DNA of 64,000 nt from Orobanche coerulescens (taxonomy: Eukaryota > Streptophyta > Magnoliopsida > Lamiales > Orobanchaceae), in contig CM065804.1 in assembly GCA_033398695.1 (NCBI GenBank), positions 10,029,001 through 10,093,000 of the forward strand, read 5' to 3'. The notes beneath the pieces are model-generated. The model made no database searches and was not told the origin of the DNA. It was given only the letters and a program-made list of their open reading frames with translations. The position numbers and the translations under genes are program-made. Below, one piece after another: positions 21,869 to 35,820 of this stretch (position 1 is the stretch's first letter; the number at the start of each line of letters is the position of its first letter).

Positions 21869-22291
21869 GGGTCTATGGTTCTGTAGACTCGTTAAAATGG
21901 TTTCTTTCTCTAAACTAAAATTTCATTTTCGCAAGTAATCAAATATTTTTAGCAATTATGATCATCCACCTCTGCCGCTCCACGTCGACTCCAAGGTACA
22001 TTAAGTTATTATTATTCATTATGTGATAAATGCAGTTTACCAGATCAACCATGATTCATGCATTAAAGATGCATCTTCAGTCTATTTTGTGTATAAGAAT
22101 TTTATGATAAAATATTTGGGCATGAAATTGTTTTCTTATAAATTCATAAGTATATGTGTGACATGCGAAAGTCATCATTGCTAGAAATCTCTGGTTCTCA
22201 ACCTGTATATGCAGTGTAACGCCTCCGTTTTATTTCTCCCTCTCGTTGGGTAAGTACTGAAGGATCGTTGCGTGTGGTATGCCTTAGGATA

Positions 22292-25200
22292 ATGGCAACT
22301 CGTGGACGTGGACGCCCAGCTAACCGAGGTGCAGATAATCTCGGTGGTCAGAATGCTAATTTTGGTGGTAGTGACGGAGGTCAGGATAACCACAACAATA
22401 ACATGCCAGCTCCTACTCAGGCACAAGTTGTGCAACAGTTCCGGCGTTTTACCCCACCATCATTCAACGGTCGAGAAGGACCAGCTTTTGTTGATGAATG
22501 GTTCATGTCGCTCGAGCGCACCTTTGAGCTCGTTGGGTGCACTGATGCACAAAGAATTCTTTACGGCCAATACCAAATGGTGGAGGATGCTGGACGCTGG
22601 TGGATAAGCTATTGGTGTTTGAGGCCGGCGGCCGAGCGTGCTGCATTAACATGGGATCGGTTCAAGGAAATAGTGATGGAGCAGTACTACCCACAACATT
22701 ACCAAGAGAAAATGGAGAGAGAGTTTTGAAATCTCGAACGAGGAAGAGAATTTGATGCTAGCCTGTATTTAATTAACTCGATAGATTTTGATGTGATCCT
22801 TGGTATGGACTGGCTCGATAGACATGATGCCGATATACGGTTCCGTGAGAAGAAGGTGACATTGAGGTGTTCGGAAGGCGAGTCGATCACCTTTTATGGT
22901 ACTAAGAGTAGGACAGTACCCAGAGTAATCAGTGCCATGAAGGTACTGAGAAGTCTAAGAATGGAGAAATGTCAGGGTTACTTGGTGAGTTTGGTCGACA
23001 GTCGTACTAATGACGTGTCCCCTACAGACGTGCCTATAGTACGGGAATTTTTGGATGTGTTTCCAAAGGATTTGCCGGGAGTCCCACCCGATCGACAAGT
23101 GGAGTTTAGCATTGATTTGGTCCTTGGGACGGCCCCGACATCCAAAGCGCCATATAGAATGACTCTGAAGGAACTTCAAGAATTGAAGGTCCAAATTCAA
23201 GAGCTGCTGGAGCTCGAATTTGTTCGTCCTAGTGTGTCACCATGGGGTGCACCGGTGTTGTTTGTAAGAAAGAAGGATGGGTCACTTCGGATATGTATAG
23301 ATTACAGAGAGTTGAATCGACTCACGATGAAGAACAAGTACCCACTACAGAGAATCGAGGATCTATTCGATCAGTTGAGGGGAGCCGGAACCTTTTCGAA
23401 GATTGATTTACGGTTGGGGTACCACCATCTGAAGATTAGGGAGTGTGACATTCCCAAGACGGCTTTTAGGACCCGTTATGGGCATTTTCAATTTGTAGTG
23501 ATGCCATTTGGTCTGAGTAATGCACCAGCAGTCTTTATGGATTTGATGAACAGGGTGTTCCAACCTTACTTGGATAAGTTTGTGATCGTCTTCATAGATG
23601 ACATCTTGGTGTATTCTAAAGACAAGGAACAACACCAATAGCATTTGAGAGTTACATTGGAGACACTTCTCAAGAAGTTGTATGCCAAGTTTAAGAAATG
23701 TGAGTTTTGGTTGAACAGAGTTGGATTTCTTGGACATGTGGTGACTTTTAAAGGAATTGAGGTAGATCCCGATAAGGTTGTAGCAGTGAGTAGTTGGGGA
23801 GTACCCAAGAATGCGAGCGAAGTTTGTAGCTTTCTGGGCCTAACTGGCTATTATAGAAGATTTATCGAAGGATTTTCTAAAATCGCCACTCCTATGAACC
23901 AATTAACAAGGAAGGGCGTGAGGTTTGAATGGAGTGAGAGGTGAGAGGAAAGTTTTCAAGAGTTGAAAAGGAGACTAACCTTGGCACCAGTATTAACGAT
24001 TCCTGATCCGACGGATGACTTTGTTATTTATAGTGATGCTTCAAAGCAGGGGTTGGGTTGTGTCCTGATGCAACATGGTAAAGTAGCATCCTATGCATCG
24101 AGACAGCTTAAACCACATGAGTTGAACTATCCAACGCATGATCTGGAGTTGGCTGCTGTAGTACATGCGCTGAAGATTTGGCATCACTATCTCTACGGAG
24201 GGAAGTGTGAGATATACACGGACCATAAAAGTTTGAAGTATCTTTTCACACAGAAGGATCTTAACATGAGACAAAGGTGATGGTTAGAATTGGTGAAGGA
24301 CTATGATTATACTATCCATTACCATTCGGGTATGGCTAATGTGGTAGCTGATGCCTTGAGTCGGAAGACTAGAGGCGAGTTAGCTTGCTTGACCGATCAG
24401 GAGAGTTTGATAAAGGAGTTCTCCCAGTTGAGGATTGAGGTAGTTGAGTCTTCAAAACATTCAAAAGCAATCCTATCATCTTTGGTCTTGCAACCAAACT
24501 TGAGGGATAAGATTAAGGAAGCTCAACCACGTGATAAGTTCTTGTGCAAGATGAAAGATCGAGCACAAGCTGGGAGCATTGAGAAGTTTGTCATTGCCGC
24601 AGACGACATTTTGACTTATGATGAGAGGTTATGTGTTCCTAAGGATCCATTCCTTAGGAAGCAAATCCTTGAAGAAGCTCACAATGCACCATACTCCGCT
24701 CACCCGGGAGGTACAAAGATGTACCACGACCTGAAGAAGTTCTTTTGGTGGAGAGGAATGAAACGGGACATTGGTGTATTTGTGGAGAGGTGTATGATAT
24801 GTCAGCAGGTGAAGGCAGAACACCAACGGCCAGGAGGTTTACTTCAACCGTTGGAAATCCCAGAATGGAAATGGGAGCATATCACAATGGATTTCGTGGT
24901 TGGTCTGCCACGAACCGTGAGGAAGAACGACGCTATTTGGGTGATAGTAGATCGTTTGACGAAGTCATCTCATTTTCTACCTGTGAGGATGACTTACAGT
25001 ATGGAACAATATGCACAGATTTATATCCGGGAGATTTTGAGGCTACATGGTGTTCCAGTGTCGATCGTATCAGATAGAGATCCGCGATTTACGTCGAAAT
25101 TTTGGAAGAGCCTTCAGTGCTTTGGGCACTAAGTTGAATTCAAGATCGCATATCATCCGCAAACCGATGGTCAATCTGAGCGGACTATCAAGACACTTGA

Positions 25201-25933
25201 AGACTTGTTGAGGGTGTGTGTTCTTGATACTGGTGAGAATTGGGAGAATATTTTGCCGTTAGTGGAGTTTGCTTATAACAATAGTTACCAAGCAACTATA
25301 CAAATGGCCCCATACGAGGCTCTCTATGGAAGGAAATGTCGATCGCCCCTTTATTGGAGTGAGGTTGGAGAAGGAAAAATTTTGGGTCCAGAATTGATCG
25401 AGCAGACTGTAGAGAAGATAGCCGAAATCAGAAGTAGAATTAAGACTGCCCAGGATCGGCAGAAGTCTTATGCGGATAAACGGAGGAAGGATATCAAATT
25501 TGAGATTGGAGAGAAGGTGTTCCTGAAGGTAGCGCCGATGAAAGGAGTAATACGATTCGGTAAAAAGGGAAAGCTACAGCCTCGTTATATTGGACCTTTT
25601 GAGATTTTGGGTCGTGTTGGTGATCTTGCTTATAGTTTGGCATTGCCGGTGGAATTATCAGGAGTGCACAATGTCTTTCACGTCTCCATGCTGAGAAAAT
25701 GCGTACATGATCCTGATCATGTATGCAATTTCAAAGAATTGCATGTAGCCAAGAATCTGACTTATGAGGAGGTACCTATAGCTATTCTGGAGCGTAAGGT
25801 ACACCAGTTACGAAATAAAGAGGTTAAATTGGTGAAAGTCCAATGGAGTCGTCATGGACCAAATGAGGCAACTTGGGAACGTGAAGAGGAGATTCGTTCT
25901 AAGTATCCAACATTTATTTTTCAAGGTATGTAA
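22292..25933 (+). pseudogene. H gag-pol: RT, RNase H, integrase, chromodomain
   Basis: It is a single frame from ATG 22292 (MATRGRGRPANRG), which I prefer to the upstream ATG at 22268 because relatives start with an RG tail. Gag runs to EREF, a TGA at 22727-22729, then the same frame enters the end of protease ([13 protein letters not shown]). The gag C-terminus, zinc knuckle and the protease DTGA site have been deleted in frame. Reverse transcriptase has [16 protein letters not shown] and the catalytic FIDDILVYS. RNase H has [10 protein letters not shown] and TDHKSLK. Integrase has an HHCC region, [15 protein letters not shown] and GQSERTI. The chromodomain ([18 protein letters not shown]) closes the protein. 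Stops at 23639, 23942 and 24278 and a short compensated frameshift near 25105-25135 inactivate it. Confidence 0.93.
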
Positions 25934-25960
25934 CTTAATTTTCGAGGACGAAAATTTGTT

Positions 25961-25974
25961 AAAGGGGGGTAGGT
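25961..25974 (+). other. polypurine tract of H
   Basis: AAAGGGGGGTAGGT directly precedes the 3' LTR start TGTAATGCC. It would prime plus-strand synthesis. The block TTTTCGAGGACGAAAA just upstream is shared with K, G and L. Confidence 0.85.
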
Positions 25975-27062
25975 TGTAATGCCCCAATTTCGCATATACA
26001 TTTATTGTGAATTATAGAAAACATATTCAATTTTATTAAATTAATGCCCGAATAATTTATCGTTTAATTCATTTTATTTCACGATCATGCAAATTCATTT
26101 ATGCCATTATTATTCATGACAAGTCAAGTGATTCGTTTCGTTTCATTTCTCATTTTAATTCATCGTTTCATCTCGTCATTTCTAGGCCCAAGTCAAATTT
26201 TAAGCGATATTAATCGTTACCCTTAAGATTCCACAAGTCCATTTTAATTAATTTTAATCCATTCATTTTGGGCCGGCCTAAGCCAAACCCATTATAATAT
26301 TTAGCCCAAATATTATAAGTCCATCAAGCCCAATCCATTAACACTAATCATCTTAATTAATTTTCACCCAAGCCCAACATCCTCTCCCACACACACACGA
26401 TCAGAACATGGGGGGAGTTTTCTGCACCTTCATTAACCTCCTTAATGGAGGTAGTGAGCATAATGGGGGGAGTTATTCATCATGGGAAGGATTGGTTATC
26501 CACTTCCCGTATTAAACTACAAACAACAAATTAAACTCAAAAAAAGACTAATATTTCTCTTTAACAACAAAAGATCGTTCTTCTCCTCTTCATCATAAGG
26601 TAAACTCTCATCTTTCTTTTGCTATTTTAAAAGAAAATCTGTCTTCTTCTCAAATTCTACGCTACGCTGAATTTATAAGGCAAACTCGAATTTCTACAAC
26701 TCATCTCTCAAGATGACAAACCCCATCGTCCGGTTGAATAAAAATTTATCAACCAAGTATCCATCCTACTGCCGCCACGAAATTTCTTCATCGAACTGAA
26801 ACTTTTCCAAACCTGCAAAATTCCAAATCTATAATCTCGAACTCAGAATCCAAATCGAGTACAAGCCTTCAAACCTGAGTTTCGGTCGGAAATCTTCTGA
26901 CTCTCAACCTAAAAGCCGCTGCCCTACAGCGCCACCATAGCGTCAAGTCCCACCACTGCTGCCTCGCCGTTTAGTTTCACACGACTGTATGATTTCCTGC
27001 TCGAGCTGCCGCGGAGTTGGCCGGATTCAAGAACCCATCTCGCCGCCGCCTCCATTAAATCA
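25975..27062 (+). repeat. 3' LTR of H, left part
   Basis: It is nearly identical to 19517-20606 of the 5' LTR, up to CCTCCATTAAATCA, where LARD G is inserted. AATCA (27058-27062) is the target duplication; it is repeated at 35816-35820. Confidence 0.93.
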
Positions 27063-30000
27063 TGTAACACCCCCAATCCACTCAGGGATATTACACGCCG
27101 TAGACCCTCTCCTCGAGGATCTACCAGGCTGGTATCAATATTTAACATCTCGACAATGCCTTCAAGGCTACAATGACTCAGTAGACCGATTTGGTCTTTC
27201 CACAAATACATACAACTCAAATACAACTCATGCCCACGCAGGGGACAAAATACAACTACACCTGCATAACGGAACAATACAAAGAAATGAAAATAAAGTA
27301 CAATCGAACCAACACACGATGTACGGTTCCTCATGTGATTAGTATCGATCATCTTTCATCATCCTTCGTGCCGCCCCTGTGTTATGCTCCAAAACCCGAA
27401 TGCAAAACAGACATCCACCCCCGAATACTGGGGTTAGCAAACTCCACCATTCGCTAGTGCAAATACAAAGTGCAAATACGAGCCATACAATTCACATTCC
27501 ACGAATAACAATAACCGAGGATCCTCAAAGATCCAAACGAAACGAAAAGTACTTCCCGAGGCAAGGGTTTGAGAAAACATTTCAAAAACGAAATATCATA
27601 AATCAATGGGAATAATTTATAAAACGGTTTAGAATGCCATCGAGAGTTTTAATAGAAAACAATTTAGGATTATCAAATCCTACTTTTCACAATCCACAAG
27701 ACAAAATGGGTCATCGCCCCAAAGTTTACTTTCCGTAAAATAACCTTTACCAAACCGTTGGGATTTTAGCCCCAAACCCGTCAAATGACCTTTACAAAAC
27801 CATTGGGATTTTAGCCCCAAAACTCATCAACTCACAGTACACAAGAACGACCACAAGGTTCGTATCCCAACATCAAAATCCACAAATAAAGGATTTAAAA
27901 CAAACAACAAAATACTCTAGAGCCATCCTAGCCAAGTAGGCCAAACGAACAACTTACCTCTTACACACTTAGTCAATGCATGCAATCATGAAAGCCGTTC
28001 AAAAGCACCCATTTCCGGAAATGCCAATGATCAAACCACATTTGTAAAAATGCACCACAATTAACCGCGGACCCACAGCTTCGTGGATCCCTGCCGAGAC
28101 CCCGTCGGATCTAACCCACAGTGGTTAAAAGCAAGCTCGCGGTCCCACAGCTTCGTGGAACCCTACCGAGACCCCGTCGAGTCTAACCCGTAGTGAGCAT
28201 ACACACACACACGTTACTCATGCAATACTAACATGCTAAGAATGTAAGTTCATTAAGAATACTCACTAGAGATGGCCATTAACTTGACACCATTACCAAA
28301 CTCTTCAAAAATACATTAACAGGATTAAATACGGAATACACGATTCCATAACTTAAACAATAGGAGCATCATCATAAAATCCTTCAACGTTCAAAACAAT
28401 CAAATCATAATCAATTCTCAAAACACCGTTCACAAATCACACTCGTTTTGAAAGAAAGCCTTTAACGAGGCCAAACCGAAATCCTTTGAAACTTCATTTC
28501 AAATAACCAAACAAACACATTAAGACGACCACCGATCATCATATCCCTAAAGCGAGAAAAGTATGGGCAAGGTACTTGCCTCGAATAAGAACAACGCGGA
28601 GAATCGGCCGAGTAGGTTGGCCCGAACCTACTACGAACCCGCAGACTCCACCGAACGCCAACTCACGTTCATAAACTACGAATGAAAAATAATAACAATG
28701 AAATGAATTCCATAACACGACTCAAAGCCGTTGAATTCAAAGAACGAATGACGAAAGTTCACGATTTCCCCAAACGGCCAAGAACACGATTCGTTCGTCA
28801 AAACCCGAAAACGAAATTCCAAGTTGAAATATGGGTATACAATCCATAGAATATGTTTAACAACATCATTTAACCATAATCGATCCATCGAAACGGATGA
28901 AAACGAGATCGGGACAAATCCCCAAAAAGTCAACTCGAAGGAAATCAAGAAATATACTTCGATTCGACGAAGAACAATGGATTAAATGATGTTAAACACA
29001 AGAATACTATCAAGATTAATCACACCCATCATGAATTAATCAACAAAACGGAACGAATCGGACGAAATTGCAAAAATCCCCAAATTCACGAAATTAGGGT
29101 TCTAAGGAAGATTACCTTGATTCATTTGGATCAAAGGTTGATAACGGACGATCGATTGATGTTATGAACTCAAGGACTTCATGGATTTGTTGTTAAACAA
29201 CATGGCTTCGTCGCCCATGAATCGCCACTCGCGGATGGAGAAGGAAGGAAATGAAAACGAAGTGAAATGTGATCGCCACCATATTTATATCGGGCCGGCC
29301 TAGCGTCGCTAGCCTTCCGGACTAGCGTGCGCTATCGGCCGCAGTCGGCCGAGTACCTCGGCCAGTGGCCCACACGACCCGCATCACCGACCAACCCCGC
29401 CGACGGAACACGCCGACCCAACTCCGCTAGCGTGCGCTACGGCCGGATACTCGCGCGCTAGCCGACTGGCCCAAAGAGCCACCGGATCGAATCGCCCGGC
29501 CAGTAACGACGCTAGCCGGCCGAGCGGCGCTACGCTGCCGACTAGCGCGCGCTACGCCAGCGCAGCGGCGCTACCCGCCGATCTGGACCGAGTCGTAACC
29601 TCGAAACCCCACTACCCAGGCCCGATAGCGACGCAGTTACCACCCGGCACAGGCGCTACACTGCCGGTTAAGCGCTACCTTCCGGCCAGAAGGCGTGCGC
29701 TTACGCGGTTCGCGCACCTGCCCGGCCGGTGCCTGCCCGCAATCGTCCGGCGATCCCCGCCACCGTCCGGCCGATCCCCGCCACCGCTGTGGCTCGGCGA
29801 CCCGATTTCCGAAAGCAGATTTTAACGAACACGACGAAAAGTTCGCGGACAAGATAGACGACTCGAAATGAAAGCGTAATACCATAATTAGTCATACGCG
29901 ACCAAGAAACGGGTCGAGACAACAATTACAGATACGGATACCCGTAACTTTCAAGAAATTACAAAATGGCCCAAAGCCGGAAATCACGATACGTGATCGA

Positions 30001-30273
30001 ATAACCAAACCGAAGTTCACAACACGTCCAACAAAGTTAAACGGACTTGCGGGAAACTCGAAACAACAGTTTCGGACGAGATTCGCAAGAATCGAACTCA
30101 AGTGCGGAAAAGTCGCGAAAAACACGGAACTCAACAAAACGACACCAAACGAACTCGGATGTCAAAAGTGTAGAATTAATCATTCTCGGAATGACGAACG
30201 GCCATGAGCGAAGTCGTCAAAACAGACTCGCCGAAAAAAGAAATTACAGGAAATCGAAAATTGCGATATTACA
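27063..30273 (-). repeat. 3' LTR of LARD G (3211 bp)
   Basis: Plus strand TGTAACACCCCCAATCC...GCGATATTACA. It matches the other LTR along its length. Most differences are one-base losses in homopolymers or GC-rich words on this side (for example around 28740-28920), plus changes at CAG/CTG sites near 27110-27140. Confidence 0.93.
29282..29710 (-). promoter_or_regulatory. TATA box and TAGCGTGCGCTA array, G 3' LTR
   Basis: TATAAATA (minus, 29282-29289) with GCTAGCGTGCGCTACGGCC-type words upstream to about 29710, mixed with CCGGCC words. The matching copy in the 5' LTR is at 34827-35250. Confidence 0.55.
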
Positions 30274-32593
30274 TTCTACCCTTCCTAAAAGAAGTTTCGT
30301 CCGAAACTTAAAACAAGTAGGGAGAAGAAATATTCCGCCAGGAAAACTCAACAAGACACACAAGAATGCGTGACTAACGCCCAACGGCGAAATGTCACAA
30401 ACAACGCAAAGGAATATACGGCGTGAAAACACGCTCCACGGCGACCAACACAACGTCGCCGTTAGGGATATAATAAAACCAACAAGTGACAAGCGTCATC
30501 AAACGGATAATATATCCAAGTCAATTATCCGACAATCACAAAACACAACGAACGAAAACCAATATGATTGACCAACCCAACGGTACATCAATCAAAACGC
30601 GAGTCAACCGCTGAACAAACACGGAATCCCATCGCCTAAGGGCTGGAAGATCGAAAACGAAACTAATTTCCCGAATTGAAGGGAATTACGAAGGAGCCTG
30701 AATGTTCACCAATCACGGAACGAGATCAATAAAAGCCGAACAATCAAACGGTCGAACCACAACGATCGAGACAACAAAATCGAAGAATCATGTTCAAATC
30801 ACGAAGGATAATAAAATTCAAACAACGACTCCCAGGTTCACATCTCGACTCGAGACAATATATGATCTGGTGAAAACAACAGGATGTGCATTCCCATAAG
30901 ATCCACAGGAAGGGGAATAGCAATTAAAAAGTCACAACGACAAACGAGTTATTCCGAAACAATACCACACTCGTTCGACAAACAAAAGCAAGGGGCAGGA
31001 CAAGCTCAGAAATGTCAACGAACATAAATGAGTCGACAGAGTCGAAAACACAAGAGTTCCAAAGCCGATCCACTTCGAATAAAAGAACTAGTAGAACTAG
31101 ATGATGTCACTCCCAAACAAGGTTCACAAGAATCGAACTGAACCCGAAAAAGTAACATCGATAACCAGATCGACCCACAACAAGATCACAGCTCGTTCGG
31201 ACGATGAAACCGAAATATAGAACAAGTTCATAAAGTACCAACGATCATGAACGAATCGATAGGCGGGAAAGAGAAAATACAGAAGTCAAAATAGTACGGG
31301 CATTACCTCCGACCTCGTCCACGAAATTCACAAAAACGGAAGCAAGGTAACAAGACTTTAAACAATCGACACATAACGGAACCATCACCGATGCACACGG
31401 TCATACCAAACCAAGCTCTAACAGCTCGCACATGCGCGACAACGCAGGAATCACTACGAGGCGATAATATTCAACACCAACATCCCGCCTCTCACAGGGG
31501 GCTAACGCAACAAATGTGTGGAAAGCGACTCAACGCTCACACCGCCAATTCGGTCATACTCGGGAGAAAGTATCAAAAGGACAACGCGAACATCACACAT
31601 ACATACCCAGCCCTCAAACGGGAATGGATAGGTTTTAAAAACGAAAACCTCATTTTAAAAATAATTTAGAAGAACACCGATTGATCTTGAGTATCATCTT
31701 TCAAAAAAAAGTACAAACGTGAAACATCGTTATCGAGACATTGGAGAACCATTTCGCATTTGATAAAAATGAGGACATTTTCTCTTAGTGAAAACTTTCA
31801 AAATATTCGACCCTCGGGTCTAAATAAAAGTGTTGAAAATATCTCAAAACATTTTGGTCCTCGAGGTAGAAATTTTTTTTGAAATACATTGTGGCACCTA
31901 GGATGTACCACAAAAAAATAAGTCATTTGAAAAGTATGTCTCGAAGTTTATTTTTCTAAGATACTCAAGGTTTTCAAAAATCCAATAGGCCAGAATGCCC
32001 AAAACTCACACATACCGACGTTCACTAAAACAACTCCTAGCACACGCATCAAAACGTTTAAAATCAAGACAATACATGTCTTTAAACGAAAATAAACGAT
32101 AAAATACCACATTCGGTACAAAACCACCGATAAAATACCCTCCCATCAGCTAGTGAACAAGTCGAACGCGTATAAGCACAAAGCTTCCACAAGAGACTTG
32201 TAAAGCGTGCAAATCGATTCGAAAATCATCAACAACGGACAAAAACAACAATAAAAGACATCACAAACGATCTACATTCCTCGTATAAATCAAATACGAG
32301 AGTCGACTAAATACATATCGTGAAATCAAAATTCACATAAGGATTCCACCACTTAACAAATAATCATAAAAATAGCTCGTGTCACACGAGGCACAACACA
32401 AAGAAGGGAGACTTACTTCCACAGATCGCACGAAGATGATGATCGCCCCACGATACTAATCACGACCAACAAACGCAAACGACGCGTCGCGACACGACTC
32501 AGTCAGATCAAAATCCTACGAAACAAGACTCAAACAACACGACTTGACCCGACGGACCTAGGTTTCCTCAACCTAATCTCTCGATACCATTTA
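30274..32593 (-). other. non-coding interior of LARD G
   Basis: 2320 bases between the LTRs, with no coherent coding frame on either strand. The sense 3' end is the GTTTCGGACGAAACTTC block plus a purine-rich tract. The remainder is A-rich and matches D's interior (5549-8010) by eye over most of its length, so the non-coding sequence has been kept across copies. Confidence 0.85.
32578..32589 (-). other. primer-binding site of G (altered)
   Basis: Minus-strand TGGTATCGAGAG sits where D has the perfect TGGTATCAGAGC. The difference is at the CAG triplet, in line with the CAG/CGA pattern seen elsewhere in the window. Confidence 0.75.
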
Positions 32594-35500
32594 TGTAACA
32601 CCCCAATCCTCTCAGGGATATTACAGGCCGTAGACGCTCTCCTGGTGGATCGTCCTGGCTGGTATCAATATTTAACATCTCGACAATGCCTTCATGGCTA
32701 CTATGACTCGAGAGACCGATTTGGTCTTTCCACAAATACATACAACTCAAATACAACTCATGCCCACGCAGGGGACAAAATACAACTACACCTGCATAAC
32801 GGAACAATACAAAGAATGGAAAATAAAGTACAATCCGAACCAACACACGATGTACGGTTCCTCATGTGATTAGTATCGATCATCTTTCATCATCCTTCGT
32901 GGCCGACCCCGTGTTATGCTCCAAAACACGAATGCAAACAGACATCCACCCCCCGAATACTCGGGGGTTAGCAAAACTCCACTGTTTTGCTAGTGCAAAT
33001 ACAAAGTGCAAATACGAGCCATACAATTCACATTCCACGAATAACAATAACCGAGGATCCTCAAAGATCCAAACGAAACGAAAAGTACTTCCCGAGGCAA
33101 GGGTTTGAGAAAACATTTCAAAAACGAAATATCATAAATCAATGGGAATAATTTATAAAACGGTTTAGAATGCCATCGAGAGTTTTAATAGAAAACAATT
33201 TAGGATTATCAAATCCTACTTTTCACAATCCACAAGACAAAATGGGTCATCGCCCCAAAGTTTACTTTCCGTAAAATAACCTTTACCAAACCGTTGGGAT
33301 TTTAGCCCCAAACCCGTCAAATGACCTTTACAAAACCATTGGGATTTTAGCCCCAAAACTCATCAACTCACAGTACACAAGAACGACCACAAGGTTCGTA
33401 TCCCAACATCAAAATCCACAAATAAAGGATTTAAAACAAACAACAAAATACTCTAGAGCCATCCTAGCCAAGTAGGTCAAACGAACAACTTACCTCTTAC
33501 ACACTTAGTCAATGCATGCAATCATGAAAGCCGTTCAAAAGCACTCATTTCCGGAAATGCCAATGATCAAACCACATTTGTAAAAATGCACCACAATTAA
33601 CCGCGGACCCACAGCTTCGTGGATCCCTGCCGAGACCCCGTCGGATCTAACCCACAGTGGTTAAAAGCAAGCTCGCGGTCCCACAGCTTCGTGGAACCCT
33701 ACCGAGACCCCGTCGAGTCTAACCCGTAGTGAGCATACACACACACACGTTACTCATGCAATACTAACATGCTAAGAATGTAAGTTCATTAAGAATACTC
33801 ACTAGAGATGGCCATTAACTTGACACCATTACCAAACTCTTCAAAAATACATTAACAGGATTAAATACGGAATACACGATTCCATAACTTAAACAATAGG
33901 AGCATCATCATAAAATCCTTCAACGTTCAAAACAATCAAATCATAATCAATTCTCAAAACACCGTTCACAAATCACACTCGTTTTGAAAGAAAGCCTTTA
34001 ACGAGGCCAAACCGAAATCCTTTGAAACTTCATTTCAAATAACCAAACAAACACATTAAGACGACCACCGATCATCATATCCCTAAAACGAGAAAAGTAT
34101 GGGCAAGGTACTTGCCTCGAATAAGAACAACGCGGAGAATCGACCGGAGTAGGTTGGCCCGAACCGACTACGAACCCGCCGACTCCACCGAACGCCAACT
34201 CACGTTCATAAACTACGAAGGACAAATAATAACAATGAAATGAATTCCATAACACGACTCAAAGCCGTTGAATTCAAAGAACGAATGACGAAAGTTCACG
34301 GATTTCCCCCAAAACGGCCAAGAACATGATTCGTTCCGTCAAAACCCGAAAACGAAATTCCAAGTTGAAATATGGGTATACAATCCATAGAATATGTTTA
34401 ACAACATCATTTAACCATAATCGATCCATCGAAAACGGATGAAAAACGAGATCGGGGACAAATCCCCCAAAAAGTCAACTCGAAGGAAATCAAGAAATAT
34501 ACTTCGATTCGACGAAGAACAATGGATTAAATGATGTTAAACACAATAATACTATCAAGATTAATCACACCCATCATGAATTAATCAACAACACGGAACG
34601 AATCGGACGAAATTGCAAAAATCCCCAAATTCACGAAATTAGGGTTCTAAGGAAGATTACCTTGATTCGCTGGATCAAAGGTTGATAACGGACGATCGAT
34701 TGATGTTATGAACTCAAGGACTTCATGGATTTGTTGTTAAACAACATGGCTTCGTCGCCCATGAATCGCCACTCGCGGATGGAGAAGGAAGGAAATGAAA
34801 AACGAAGTGAAATGTGATTGCCACCATATTTATATCGGGTCGGCCTAGCGCGCTAGCCTTCCCGACTAGCGTGCGCTATCGGCCAGATCGGCCGAGTACC
34901 CTCGGCCAGGCCCACACGACCGGAATCACCGACCAACCCCGCCGACGAACCTGCCGACCCAACTCCCGCTAGCGTGCGCTACGGCCGGATACTGCGCGCT
35001 TAGCCGACTGGCCCAAAGAGCCACCGGATCGAATCGCCGGCCAGTAACGACGCTAGCCGGCCGACAGGCGCTACGCTCGCTGCCGACTAGCGCGCTTACG
35101 CCGCAGAAGGCGTGCGCTACTCGCCGATCCCGACCGAGTCCAACCTCGAAACCCCACCGCCTGTGCCCGAGCACAGACGCTAGCCACCCGGCACAGGCGC
35201 TACACTGCCGGTTAGCGCAGCCTTTCCGGCCAGAAGGCGTGCGCTTACGCCGGTTCGCGCACCGTCCGGCCGGTGCCCGCAATCGTCCGGCGATCCGCCA
35301 CCGTCCGGCGATCCCGCCACCGCTGTGGCTCGACGACCCGATTTCCGAAAACAGACGGAACGAACACGACGAAAAGTTCGCGGACAAGATAAACGACTCG
35401 AAATGAAAGCGTAATATCATAATTAGTCATACGCGACCAAGAAACGGGTCGAGACAACAATTACAGATACGGATACCCGTAACTTTCAAGAAATTACAAA

Positions 35501-35815
35501 ATGGCCCAAACGCGGAAATCACGATACGTGATCGAATAACCAAACCGAAGTTCACAACACGTCCAACAAAGTTAAACGGACTTGCGGGAAACTCGAAACA
35601 ACAGTTTCGGACGAGATTCGCAAGAATCGAACTCAAGTGCGGAAAAGTCGCGAAAAAACACGGAACTCAACAAAACGACACCGAAACGAACTCGGATGTC
35701 AAAAAGTGTAGAATTAATCATTCTCAGAATGACGAAACGGCCATGAGCGAGTCGTCAAAACAGACTCCCGCCGAAAAAAAGAAATTACCGGAAATCGAAA
35801 ATTGCGGATATTACA
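32594..35815 (-). repeat. 5' LTR of LARD G (3222 bp)
   Basis: TGTAACACCCCAATCC...GCGGATATTACA on the plus strand. It carries the duplicated TTCGTGGA/CCGAGACCCCGTCG module at 33600-33740, TATAAATA at 34827-34834 and the TAGCGTGCGCTA array at 34840-35250. The right flank AATCA returns to the H LTR. Confidence 0.93.
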
Positions 35816-35820
35816 AATCA

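Larger units (their letters stand above)
27063..35815 (-). mobile_element. LARD-type gypsy derivative G, complete
   Basis: 5' LTR 35815-32594, primer site 32589-32578, non-coding interior 32593-30274, 3' LTR 30273-27063, all on the minus strand, with perfect AATCA duplications outside. LTRs are about 3.2 kb, longer than the 2.3-kb interior. No open reading frame resembles gag or pol, so movement would need proteins from another element. LTR ends, primer site and polypurine block match those of L and H, naming the likely helpers (inference). D (5549-10937) is an older relative. Confidence 0.93.
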
